This document shows, in pieces, positions 36,101 through 56,345 of a DNA stretch of 64,000 nt; within the stretch, counting starts at the first letter, position 1, and each line of letters starts with the position of its first letter. The notes beneath the pieces are model-generated. The model saw only the letters and a program-made list of their open reading frames with translations. It had not been told where the DNA came from and did no database searches. The DNA lies in NCBI GenBank assembly GCA_029706075.1, contig JAINUG010000014.1, positions 8,580,730 to 8,644,729 of the forward strand, read 5' to 3'. The stretch is from Aldrovandia affinis. Lineage: Eukaryota; Chordata; Actinopteri; Notacanthiformes; Halosauridae. Both the position numbers and the translations under genes were made by a program.

Positions 36101-37069
36101 CGATTTTATTGCACTCCCAGTCTCGCTATCTCAACACACGCACGCACGCACGCGCGCGCACACACAGGCCCTCTTTTTTACGTCTTCATGCTTCAGCGCC
36201 CACGGATTAGTGCAAAAAAGAAAGTGTTATCCTTCAGAATAGCCGAGGACACTGCCGTCCATCAGGCGCCATGCCCAGTAATTAAATCACCTCGTTAAAT
36301 TACTTTCCGTCTCTCCATTCAAAGCCAGAAGCCTCTCAGTCGACAGAAAGACACACAGGGCAAATATAAAAACCCAAATGATTCATTTCGATGTCGTTAC
36401 CGATAAATGCACTGGTGACGAGAGGATGAGAATGGCAGGGATTTTTGTACTGTAGAAATAGTGACAATAATGAAATCGCCCGACGCCGATGAAAAGAAGA
36501 CCAACAGACTGCTTTATCCCATTCCGAATGGATTATTCTTCCGCCCCGACCAATTTGCACAACACAACGATAACTTTTCTGCATTGTTAACTTTAATTTG
36601 ACTTCGCAAAGTGTTATCTAAAAGCATTTACAATTTAAGTGATGTAAACGATTGTTAATAATAGTACTATACTACTACTAACAATAACAACAACAACAAC
36701 AGGACGTACTAACTTACATTCTAGTTTGTTACAGCAGAGAATATATATCAGAACAAGAAAATGTATTACACATACCTATGAATGACTATTTTCTCGTAAT
36801 ATAGTCCCTACCTTTACAACTATGCAGTTTAAAGCCAACAGCGAAGCAGCAAACTTGTGCTTGGAATGCAAGTGTGTCTCTGTGAAGGGGCCAGCTCTCC
36901 TGTTACGATCATAGTACAGTGATTTCTTATTGACAAAGCCACCTAGAGGAGGCTTGGGTTAGTATTCCCTCTCCGGTCCACACAGACCGACCGACCCTCC
37001 CTTGCCTTAATGATGTTGACATATTCACACGGCATGGAGTGGAGTAGTGATGCTTCGCTGCAGCGCTGC
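27915..37069. other. Gene-free, transposon-poor tbx3 upstream flank
   Basis: About 9 kb of unique, often AT-rich DNA up to the tbx3 promoter region. Only microsatellites interrupt it: (GT)n(GA)n at 30040-30131, a short (TA)n near 35127-35144 and a small CACG/CA run near 36132-36168. No splice-consistent exon, tRNA or transposon terminus was found. For TBX3 in vertebrates, long-range enhancers are known to lie in this kind of flank; whether any are here needs alignment. Confidence 0.45.
30040..30131. repeat. (GT)n(GA)n compound microsatellite
   Basis: About 33 GT units pass directly into about 12 GA units. Confidence 0.95.
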
Positions 37070-37079
37070 CGCTTCCGAC

Positions 37080-37270
37080 ACCTTCTTTTTATAACTGCAG
37101 TCCGTTCCCTCCACCCGACCTGTCAAAACCACGCCTACGAAGCCACACAATTGGTCCGAAAGCGTCAAAGAGCCAATCAACAGGGCCCCTGCTTCTCGCA
37201 ACACGCAACACATCCACAGAGTCTGGAGCCTACGGGACGCAGAAGCGCAGAGAATTCCTCGGTGCTGAGA
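37080..37270 (+). promoter_or_regulatory. tbx3: Probable tbx3 promoter, TATA-less with paired CCAAT boxes
   Basis: ATTGG at 37150-37154 and CCAAT at 37173-37177 form two oppositely oriented CCAAT motifs about 20 bases apart, in CpG-containing DNA about 800 bases before the start codon. CCACGCC at about 37129 is a GC/CACC-type box. A TTTTTATAAC string at 37085-37094 lies upstream of the CCAAT boxes and so is unlikely to be the working TATA. The transcription start would then fall around 37220-37300. The exact start cannot be read from sequence alone. Confidence 0.45.
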
Positions 37271-37976
37271 TCTCGCCTCTCCCTCTGCCTTCGACGGAGC
37301 AGTCCTTTCTACTCTTATTTCCTTTCTTTTTTTTGGAAATGTGTGTGCGTGCGCGTGAAAGAGAGAGGAAGAAAGTGTGTACATGTGTGCGCGTGTGACC
37401 GTGTTGTGTGGAAACGGGACGAAAGAGACGAATTGTGCTGCTCAATCGAAACATCTCAACACATCTCTCTCTCTCATTGCAAGACTGGAACCAAGGAGAG
37501 ATTTAACACATTTTTAAAGGAATACCGATTTTTTCCGCCCCCCCCAAGCAGCAGGAAAACGAATAACAGCAAGTGAAATAACCGTGACTCACACTGCTTG
37601 ATTTTAAAACGAAATGTTCTGACGAGACAACGTACAAAAAAAGTCGACTATCTACAACGATTCAGGAAAAACATTTTTTACAGCATCGCAAACAACAAAA
37701 AGGATCTCATTTTGTTCAATTCTCATGGCAGCAATTTGGTTGGAATTTCAAAAAAATAAAAAAGGCAATACAATCTAATTGAGACCAAATACGTATTTGC
37801 TACCGGGATGAATTTGCCGAGACAGTGAATCGTTTTTTTTCGTACTACTTTGATGACTGGAAAGAGAAATGCACGTTTGTAAATAAACTAACAGTCTAAA
37901 CTAACACTTTCTCCGGCGACATTACGCGTAAATAAAGTAACACGGCATACAAACTGCAAATCGCGCGGTGAAGTGG
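37270..37976 (+). other. tbx3: Inferred tbx3 5' leader with upstream ORFs
   Basis: No splice acceptor is needed before the start codon, so this is taken as a long unspliced leader. It holds several short upstream ORFs: 37614-37622 (Met-Phe-stop), 37725-37778 (17 codons, MAAIWLEFQKNKKGNTI), 37808-37828 (MNLPRQ) and 37853-37882 (MTGKRNARL). All end before the main start at 37977. A 188-codon frame at 37010-37576 overlaps promoter and leader and is not supported as protein. The leader start is inferred. Confidence 0.5.
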
Positions 37977-47559
<9,583 letters not shown>

Positions 47560-48108
47560 AAGGTGATACAGGAAAGACTAAATATTAAATTAGCATTAAT
47601 GCCAATTATAATGGCGTAATTCTGATAACGATACATTTCTCGCTAATGAGAGTTTGGTTTTCAGACCTACCAAACCTATTAGTTTTTTAATGCACTTTGT
47701 CGAGAGAAAGATCGGAGGTGTATAGTTATCTTGTATTACACTAAGCAAGAACTTTGAATTGCCCTGTTCTTTGAACCCCACAAGTATTGAAACGGAAACG
47801 GTTAGTAAGGATTAGAATCATTAACCTATTAAGTTGCTGCTACGTCCGATCTCCTCTTTTCTATTTCGAGGTGCTGGGAGAACGAAATTTTAATGAATTC
47901 AACATGTACGCTGAATTGGTTATGGTGGTTTGTATCCCGAACTCTGGTCTATCTTATCGAGTCTGCAGTGTTTGAGATTAAAACTAATAACTGTGTGTGT
48001 GGATATAATTAAGCCAGAGGAAAAAACTGCCTTTGCATGTCCTACAATACAAATATCTAGTTTATGAATCTGTCATTTTGTTATTTTATAAAGACCAAAA
48101 TAGGACAT

Positions 48109-48112
<4 letters not shown>

Positions 48113-48150
<38 letters not shown>
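48113..48150. repeat. (TA)n microsatellite in tbx3 3' UTR
   Basis: About 19 TA units. Confidence 0.95.
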
Positions 48151-48152
<2 letters not shown>

Positions 48153-48902
48153 TAGGTGTGTGGGGGGCTGTGTACGAGCGCCATCACAAACAGCTGAAGA
48201 TAAGAAAACGTTGTATGCCCTTCTATTGTTTTCCCATGTGCAAATAACTTAAACCATCCTATTTTTATTCAATTGGAAACAGAATCTGAAACGTAAAAAA
48301 AAAAATGGAAACGTGGACTATAAATATAAATATCTATATGAGAAGTATTTATGTAATTATTTGATATTGCGTGTAAATATATCGATTAGAAGTCTCGAGG
48401 TTCTGTCCTTTAATTTATTGTTGATGTACATAACAGTGTAAAGATTGTGAACTGTTTTGTTTTAGTCATCCGTATTTCATTTATCTCCAAGTATGGAATT
48501 ACCTGTGTCTAAAATCTCCACCACTCCCGACGCCTCTCTCACCTGTCTCGTTCTTCTTGCAGACGACATCACGTGCCATCGTAGTTTTTAATTGTCTTGG
48601 TGTTTGGGTGCTCCTTGTTCAATTTAAGTGACAACAAAGCGCACCAGTGGCTTGGAAAAATTGATGAAGATTTTCTTTCTTTAAACATTTTCTATAATTG
48701 TGTGTTAAAAAAGAATGGATTTCTTAAGTAGGCCTACCGTATTGCAGCTGGACAGTAAAAAGTGCCGAAACCTACTCAAAATGAAGGTTTAATTTGTGTT
48801 TTTAAAGTTAAATTTGTGTTCTGAAGTTGTCCTCGGGTTTTCTGTAGTATTACATATTTTGTTCCTGTTTTATTAACATTAGAAATGTTTCTTGAAAGTT
48901 TC

Positions 48903-48908
48903 AATAAA
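48903..48908 (+). promoter_or_regulatory. tbx3: Probable tbx3 polyadenylation signal
   Basis: AATAAA in TTTCAATAAAACATTG, followed 15-30 bases later by the GT-rich AAGGTGTCTTTATGTGTTTC, a typical downstream element. Confidence 0.7.
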
Positions 48909-48930
48909 ACATTGAAATGCAAGGTGTCTT

Positions 48931-50302
48931 TATGTGTTTCACAAAAGACGGCAAGTGCTGCTTATAACAGATTTCAAATTTGACTGCATTTATTTTGAGC
49001 CGCATTTTATTTTTAAACTAGGCGTTCTGACTTCGCAAGAATACATTAATGCAATGGGCTATTTAAAATAGGCTACGTACGCCGATTTTTATGGTTGCAA
49101 ATCTTTCCGGGGATTTGACAGATTATGGCTATAATAATAATAATAATATAATGTACAACGAGAGATGCGTTGACACTCAACACTATTGTAGAGATATTAC
49201 CTGTCCTTCACTGTGCACGCGGTTACACTGCTCAGTTTTAATATTCATTTCCAAGCCTCCGAATTAGCATATTTTCTTTAAAGGTTACTGCTGATTTATT
49301 TGCGTTTTACCGCAGCTCAATGCAGGTAGGCCAACGCGAGGTATGCTGGGATTTGGTATCATGCCGCCAGATGGTAAACCTGTTCAAATATATTTTTTAA
49401 ATCTGACATCCTTGGGTGGATTAATTAATATGACATTCAATATTTCCACGTGTAGCTAATGCAACAAAAGTGAGGCTATGTGATTGATGCATATTAACTT
49501 AGAAATGCCCCATCCAAAGAGGTTGTCGTTGAAAATGCATTGTGCTGTTTTTCAGTTTGAAGCTTGTTTGCCGAACACCATTAACGGTACAACTATAGCC
49601 TGTGTCGCGTTGTTGAAACCGATACACACATTGAAATGAACATTTTCTCATTCGAGTATTGAGCTGAAGGAATTGATAGCGCCATGTGGTGAGTGTACAA
49701 ACAGCACAGAAACTGAAAATCTACTTTTGGAGAAGGAACGAACAAATCTCGCGCACACGCAGGCACACACACACAAATAAAGAATGTTAACTTGGTCCAT
49801 TCCGCCTTCTGACGTGACTTTTATCAGTGGTATATCTTTATTTGTATATAAAATGGTTAATAAGTAACACCTGTGGCGCTGGGTAACAGGGGTAAACGCG
49901 ACGCAATGCCTCTCGATTGCCCTCTCTATTGCTCACCTGGCGCCTTCGCTGATATCTCCGTTGAATTTATTACTTGCAAGGCGCCTGTGGATCTGTTATT
50001 ACGCATGCGACTCACCTCCACAGCGTCTTTGATTGATCGCCACCCAGTGGATCCGGGGGGGAAGTGCAGGAGAAAGGGGAAGGATACACTTAGGACCGAA
50101 GATCTTCTGACAGTGAAGAGCCAATGCTGCAGCACTCGAGATCTGTGGGACAAAAGAGGAGATACGCACAATGGCGTTGGTGTTAGCTGTATTTGGATGC
50201 ATTTTCCGGCCTGGATCCTTTTTCTAAATGACGCATAAACGGCATCGCACCGATAGGTAGCGTAAGTGTATGGTGTGTATGTTGAATGGTGTATGTACCC
50301 AG
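48931..50302. other. Intergenic DNA 3' of tbx3, no gene seen
   Basis: Mostly unique. The frame at 49873-50238 (121 codons) lacks any recognisable domain and splice context, so I do not call it. A short (ATA)n run lies at about 49131-49149. Confidence 0.4.
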
Positions 50303-50378
50303 GCCGCCATTGTAAATAAGAACTTGTTCTTAATGGCTTGCCTGGTTAAATAAAGGTTAAATAAATAAAATAAAAAAG
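50303..50378 (+). repeat. Interspersed repeat 3' end of salmonid/teleost type
   Basis: CCATTGTAAATAAGAACTTG, TTCTTAATGGCTTGCCTGG and TTAAATAAAGGTTAAATAAA form a repeat ending that is very common in salmonid-group genomes. It ends in A-rich simple sequence, like a retroelement 3' end. The family is not named here. Confidence 0.6.
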
Positions 50379-53300
50379 CAATATGTATCCGGATGTTTGA
50401 ACCGTGATTTTCGTGAACCCCCCGGGATCCAACCCCCCCATGTTTGTTACTAGCGTAGTCCACTGAATATCCAAAATAACTTCAGAATGTTCAAATGATA
50501 TTGTAGGTAGGCTACGTCACAAACTTCACAGACACGAGGACATGTAAAAAAATAATACCCAACGCAGGTCCAGCGGTTACGTGTGCCATTTTTAAAGATC
50601 GTTTAAAAATAACTTTGTACAATATTTTGTGAACATGTGCCAGTTCTCTGCGTGACATGCGACGACTGAACGCTTAATCCCAGTGGCAGAACGTATATGT
50701 TAGAGGTTTAAAAAAATGAGTGGACTTGTGAGCTAACAACAATACGACGTCAATAAACAACTGTAGGCTACATGACAGGCGAAAACGTATTCAACTTGAA
50801 CAGGTTTAGTTTTTTTGCTTTGCATCTTTTTTGTGTTAAAATATACAGTGGCATATACAAAGAGTATCTGAAAAAATGTAACATTACAATACATTTTTAT
50901 GATACGCCTACATTATATCTTCCCTCTTTTAATGGCACCATATCTACCTCCTCGGTTCTACAACCAAAACCTATTTACAATAGGCCAAAGATTTGAGTGC
51001 CTTTGTCTCTCAAAATGTTTCCTCGCTCGCGGTAGGATTATATCTAAAGACCCTTACGAATAGTCATCAATTAACGCAAACATATACGGGGTCAGGGCGC
51101 TGTCCTCCTACAGAACGGGCTACAATTTCAAATGAGCATGTCATCTAAACAGGTTTATGGAATCCCTCTGAATGCAATGCGTTCTCTCACACGAGGAAGC
51201 TAGCAGAGGCTGAACGTTAAAAGGCGCCCAAACCACGTTGGTTCTGAATTCTAAATTGGCCTTGGATTATGGGAAGAGCGAAGGAAGTTGCGCTTTAAAC
51301 TGCCAATGGGGTAAAATATTCTAGAGAGCGTGCCGCCTCTGGCGCTTTTTCATTTCACACTATGAACTGCCACACATTTGAGGGAAGGCTCTTATTACTG
51401 GCAGCGAGCTCTCGTTTCTCCAGGGTGAAGCAGCACAGGATGGAAGTTGTAGAGTAAGAAGCCAGTACGGGCTTTGGAATAGCTCAAAATAATTCACTAA
51501 ATCATTTAAACTGCTTCTCATTGTCTATGTGTGATATGATATTTGTAATGATACGTATGTGATAGTTGACGATTTCATTGTTGGACGATAAGCTTGTACC
51601 TTACCTTCGAATAATAAATAAAATAACATTAACACAACCACACGTTGGGAATACTATAGCAAAGTAGTGTTTAATTTAAGCACATACGTGGTCATTCAAT
51701 AATAATAATAATGTTCTAATTTCTTTAAAGCATTGAGTGAATTAGTTCACTAAGCATGGTTTTAAAATAAACATTTATAATGTATATACATTATATAGCC
51801 TACACAATACGATAACAGATGACCCATTTACATTTATAAATGTGTACTCAACAAACTACCCTGGAAAAAAATGTAAGGACTAATGATGATTAAATACGGC
51901 TTCATGCTTCACACTGAACACAACTATATTTTAAATGATTTAGTCGTGCGACTAACGTTCACGAGATAAACCGTGGGTGCAGAAATACACAACCTTTAGA
52001 AAACGAATTTATAATAGTCTGCTTTTAAAATATACTCGTTTATACTGCTATACAAAATCTTATAAAAATAATATAAAGATAATGCTATTCTATCAGTGCT
52101 CAAATCTACGTCTGTTAATTCGTTAAAGTACTTGCGCATAATGTGCAATTGAAACATTATTTTACCACTGAACAAAACATAAAAAGATGGATCAGAGCGG
52201 TTTGTTTTTATTCCGTTTGTTCAATGCAAGTCTCGCTATTCATCATAAACGCATGCATTAGAAGAACCATCGCACGTTTTAGTGTAGACTACTAACCAAT
52301 GAAAGCTATGGAAATAAAACCGAACAAATATTTGGATTTGTATCAATATAAAAAACCGACACATTCACAATTAGAGTCACTGGAAATACATTTTTCTCAG
52401 TCAATCTATCAGTCAGTCAAAGTGCAAAACCCCAAACTCTGGTTATTAGAAATGTTTTGTATTGAATTGTTATGATGAATGGTCAGATCACACCTGAAAC
52501 ACTTGCGATGCCGTGTCATGATGCAGTACTGGGTAGTTCCCTTATCATTTCAAGCGAATGTACCAAATTCTAACGTGGTTATAGCGCCACCCCGTGTCCA
52601 CAAATGGAAAAAGGAAGCTTTCAAAGCTTTCAAAAGGAAGGTCAATTTTAGGTCACTGTAATTAAAATTCCGCATTTCCAACGTTTTTCCACTCACTTAA
52701 ATACATTAGAAATCATTCATAAACATAAACAAATAAACAGACCAAAGACGATAATACAATTTATTTTCATTTTTGATAAAAAATACCTTTAAAACGTTGG
52801 AATAGGCTGCTGCCAGATAGTTGAAGTATAAAATCACCACGTACCTTTCTCGTAGCTCATAATCTGCCAAATGTAAATTTCCTTTATGAAATACCCCAGC
52901 ATTGTTTGTTCAATAACACACGCGCGCGCTGTTTTTAGCTCGTGTGCATGCATATTGTGCCACTAGCACATTTTCTGCACCAGGTGGCGCAGGGTCTATT
53001 CAGCAACCTGGCATGTCAACTCGGTCGGATGATTCATGGAACAGAGGAGAGTAGTTTCACCTACAGAGGAGAGTAGTTTCACAGTTCAATCAGGAGCTGC
53101 AGAGTCAGATTTTTTGCCAAAATTGATTTCACTGCATCCTCTCCTACACAATATATAGGCCTACGAGAAGAAGAGCAAACAGTAAAACGTGCCCAGGCAT
53201 AAGCTTGAGAAGAAAGACGCTTGTTAATGTGCACGAAATTGATGCGTTGCATGCATTGGAGCGTCAAAGAACAATGAGAAAATACTCATTCCTATAATCG

Positions 53301-53894
53301 AGCACTCATCATTTTTGGACAGAAAATCGTCGGTACACATTATATGTAGATATATAATCTTAAATACTTACAATGGTAAGTGCTCAAACAGTTTTAGTGT
53401 TGTCTATAGTAATAAAGGGTCAACTTGTTATATTTTACGATATCAGTAGTCTACTTTTTGCGTTACATTACTGCCACCACCAGAGGGTGCCGTACACATA
53501 TTTTTGTAAAGAGCATTCTTTTTGGCAGATTAAAAATATTTTTTGTTGATCAAGTTTTAGATACAAAACATGCTGAAGTTAAATATAAATTAAATATAAA
53601 AGACATAAAAAACCTTACAGGTTCATTTTAAAGATGTCTTCAAACACTGTTAAATATTTATGCCAAACAGTAACTTACACAACAGTGAAGGGGCTACCTT
53701 ATGAAAAACAAGTTTCACCAAAGCACCGTGTATTCTGCAGTACGGATAACCAAAAAGGGGGAAAAAGCAAAAAAAGTGGAGAATTCAAAATGAAGAGAAT
53801 TTGTCAATGAATGGGCGTATTATCATATTCAATCACGTGTAAAAATGAAGACAGTTGGTGCCCAGAGTGCCACTAGGGGGCTGCAATTGGCTGT
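50379..53894. other. Intergenic DNA, no gene seen
   Basis: 3.5 kb of unique AT-rich sequence. A 21-22 bp direct duplication of ACAGAGGAGAGTAGTTTCAC occurs at about 53040-53082. No supported ORF, RNA gene or transposon end. Confidence 0.4.
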
Positions 53895-54115
53895 CTGCCC
53901 CAGCAACATGAGTTTGCTGCATATAGGAGTGGCTCTGGAGTACCAGAGTTACAGTCGATGGCTTAGCAAGTGCCATTTCGGAGGAGACGATACTTGGCCT
54001 TTGTCACTGCAGGTCTCAGGGCTAGGGCAGCAAACTCACAATATGGGGGGATTGACATGAAAAAGAGAGGGTGTAATTGGGAACTAAAATGGGAGAAAAT
54101 CAGAAACAAATTATT
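53895..54115 (+). mobile_element. SINE (family 2 tail, different body)
   Basis: The body TTGCTGCATATAGGAGTGGC, CTCTGGAGTACCAGAGTTAC and GCCATTTCGGAGGAGACGAT is shared with the reversed element at 63900-64000. Its tail AGAGGGTGTAATTGGGAACT followed by AAAATGGGAGAAAAT is the family 2 tail seen at 15150, 16140 and 62280. So two different bodies use the same 3' tail. Confidence 0.75.
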
Positions 54116-54324
54116 TAAAAAAAGAATGAAGACAGTTGATGTTATACACTTATCAATGGGAGATGTGAAGGAAACATAACAAGATTCCAAGTGGTGTTAT
54201 TACCAGTGACAGGTCGGGGAGGACACATGATGATGGCCCCCGGTCAGAGTAGCCAGGCATGGCAGGTGCAGGTGGAGCAGGTGATGGGAGTAGATAGCAT
54301 GGAATTGGCTGAAAGTAATGTTTT

Positions 54325-54525
54325 TTAATTTTTAATTTGTTCAATTTTTTCCAATTTTTCTCCCATTTTAGTACCCAATTACACCCTCTATTTACTTCGA
54401 CTTGCCCTCCCCACACGAGTTCACTGCTCCCCTCTACGAGGCAAGCAAATTCTCAGAGGGCAGCGAACTCCACTTCCTTCAAGACAGAATTCACCCATCC
54501 ACATTCTGGAGTCACCCAGAACTTC
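54325..54525 (-). mobile_element. SINE (family 2), truncated
   Basis: Minus strand tail AGAGGGTGTAATTGGGTACT with AAAATGGGAGAAAAAT at the low end, then GCTTGCCTCGTAGAGGGGAG and AGTGGAGTTCGCTGCCCTCT. The copy stops at the GGTGACTCCAG block and lacks its tRNA-like head. Confidence 0.8.
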
Positions 54526-54530
54526 TTATG

Positions 54531-55640
54531 GTCACCCAGAACAAAAAAATGATTGTCTAAAATATCCTGTTTGATTTGTTGATGTCTGTTTTGCAGCAAC
54601 TACGGCCTGTAGTATACTGTAGGCTAGCGGGTCCCAAAGTGGGCATGTGGGGTATTCCAAAGAGGTACTTGCCATGAATTCTGTAAAGGTGGATTTTATT
54701 AAAGCACCACTCCGGTGCCTCTTCTCCTTTACCCGATCCAGAACTGAAACGCTATTATGATTCAAATGTTGGAATATGTGGTACAGCATGTTACTTAGTC
54801 ATCTGATAAATATCCAAAACGGTGGAGAAGTGAGGGTGGGTTTTTCAGTGCGGTCACTCCCCCAAAACAAGCCTGGATGGTAGCAATAGCAATAGTGCTG
54901 CTGCATGTGGCTTTGAGGTTGAGGACTCTTCTCACCCTCCTTCACCAGGAAACCCCCACCTGAAAACAATGGCGACATGCAGCAAAGCTGCTACCTCAAA
55001 ATAATAAGGTAGCAGCTTCTATTGAGGAAGCAACCAAGAGGATAGGGGATGTGTTGGGGATTAGCTAGCTACATAGTTGGCCCCACTCACATTGATCTAG
55101 CTGAACCATTTGCCTAGCTAGCCTTGTTGATATTTTGCATATTCCATTCCTTTGTAACATAAGCAGCATGTGTTCTCTTTTATGATTTAGCTTGATCCAA
55201 GCCAGCCGTAGCTAACTGACTAACTGCTGTAGGTAGCTAGCTCAGTACATCCAACTGTATGCACTTGTATTTTTGATAACAGCTTGAGTAACATACTTGT
55301 CTATGTACTTGGTTAGTTCATTCAATCACCACGAAGAGGCTGCATTAACAGAAGACAGTATTTTGCCAAGCTGCTGGAGGTGATAATCCTGTACATCATA
55401 GCAGGTCATGACCATGACAAAATTAAATGCAGTATCCCCAGCCATTTTCCACACCCTCTTGAACAGTTCATGCAAATCTCTGAAACAGATGTTCCCACAA
55501 TTGGCCTTGACTCATTAGGCCCTAGTTTCTCCATGCAACACAATCCTAAGACAAAGAGCTAACACCATATTTCACTGAACAGTCCTACTACAGCCCAGTC
55601 TACTTCAGTGAATTTTTAGTAACACACACCAAGCTTGTGC
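54531..55640. other. Intergenic DNA with GCTA-rich patch
   Basis: No gene is seen. The interval 55065-55250 repeats TAGCTAGC, TAGCTACA, GTAGCTAACTGACTAACTG and TAGGTAGCTAGCTCAG units, like 4180-4310. Confidence 0.4.
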
Positions 55641-55645
55641 AGTTA

Positions 55646-56345
55646 ATGTATAGTCTATAGAAAGCTGAAGGTTTACACCCATTATATGCTCCAAACTTCC
55701 AGAGCTGCTCCAACCACTCCCCAATCCCACACCCCCAGCTCAGACACAAGTAGACCCCAACAGAACCAGACCATCTCACTGAGACAGCATTACAGTTTTA
55801 TTCTAAACTCAGTTACAGGACATGGGTTTCAGTGGTCTCCTTAGCAGCACAGCCCTGAGCAGAGTTGCACAGACCAGTCCCACTGCAGCCACCACTGCAG
55901 CCAGGATCACAACTACAGGAGAGACACAGGGGGGTTAAAGATGCATGCATTACAGCACAAGCCAATCTCCTTACTCAGTTAATGGGAAAGGGACCCTACA
56001 ATGACAAGCAGAAGCCCCAAATGCAGAGGGTATAGTCACCTGCTGCTCTGTGAGCCTCTGCCTTCAGGAGAGAGCTAGGACTCAGGAACCATGCCATTGG
56101 CAATGGCCTGCTGGACATACAGGGGGCCCAGGACAGCAGTACCTTCCAGCTGGGCAGCTGGAAAGAGGACAACGTCATGTACACAGCCTGCCATCTAGAT
56201 GGAAATGGAAACAGACATCAAGTGGGAAATCATTACCCGCTTCATGTTCCAAACTCCTCCCCTTCCTGCATCACAGCAGCCACACACCTGGTCATTTCCA
56301 CCTGCAGCCACCCACCTGGAAGAGGGACAGGTTACACATGCTCAT
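55646..56345. repeat. Left arm of inverted duplication (zp3-like 3' end)
   Basis: This interval matches, in reverse complement, 63110-63788. Similarity covers the last three zp3-like exons, their introns, the 3' UTR and about 150 bases of downstream flank ending at TAAACCTTCAGCTTTCTAT (minus strand). Several small deletions differ between arms. Confidence 0.8.

Larger units (their letters stand above)
47560..48925 (+). other. tbx3: tbx3 3' UTR
   Basis: About 1.37 kb of AT-rich sequence from the stop codon to the AATAAA at 48903. It holds a (TA)n tract at 48113-48150 and several TGTAAATA-like strings (for example 48373-48380) that resemble Pumilio sites. The end is inferred from the polyadenylation signal. 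Confidence 0.7.

Noticed and set aside
37010-37576. 188-codon open frame before tbx3
   Set aside because: It overlaps the CCAAT-box promoter and leader, shows no domain, and its residues follow local base composition. The conserved Tbx3 start lies 400 bases downstream in another frame.
49873-50238. 121-codon frame 3' of tbx3
   Set aside because: No recognisable domain, no signal for splicing, and adjacent to a repeat tail. More likely chance in CpG-rich noncoding DNA.
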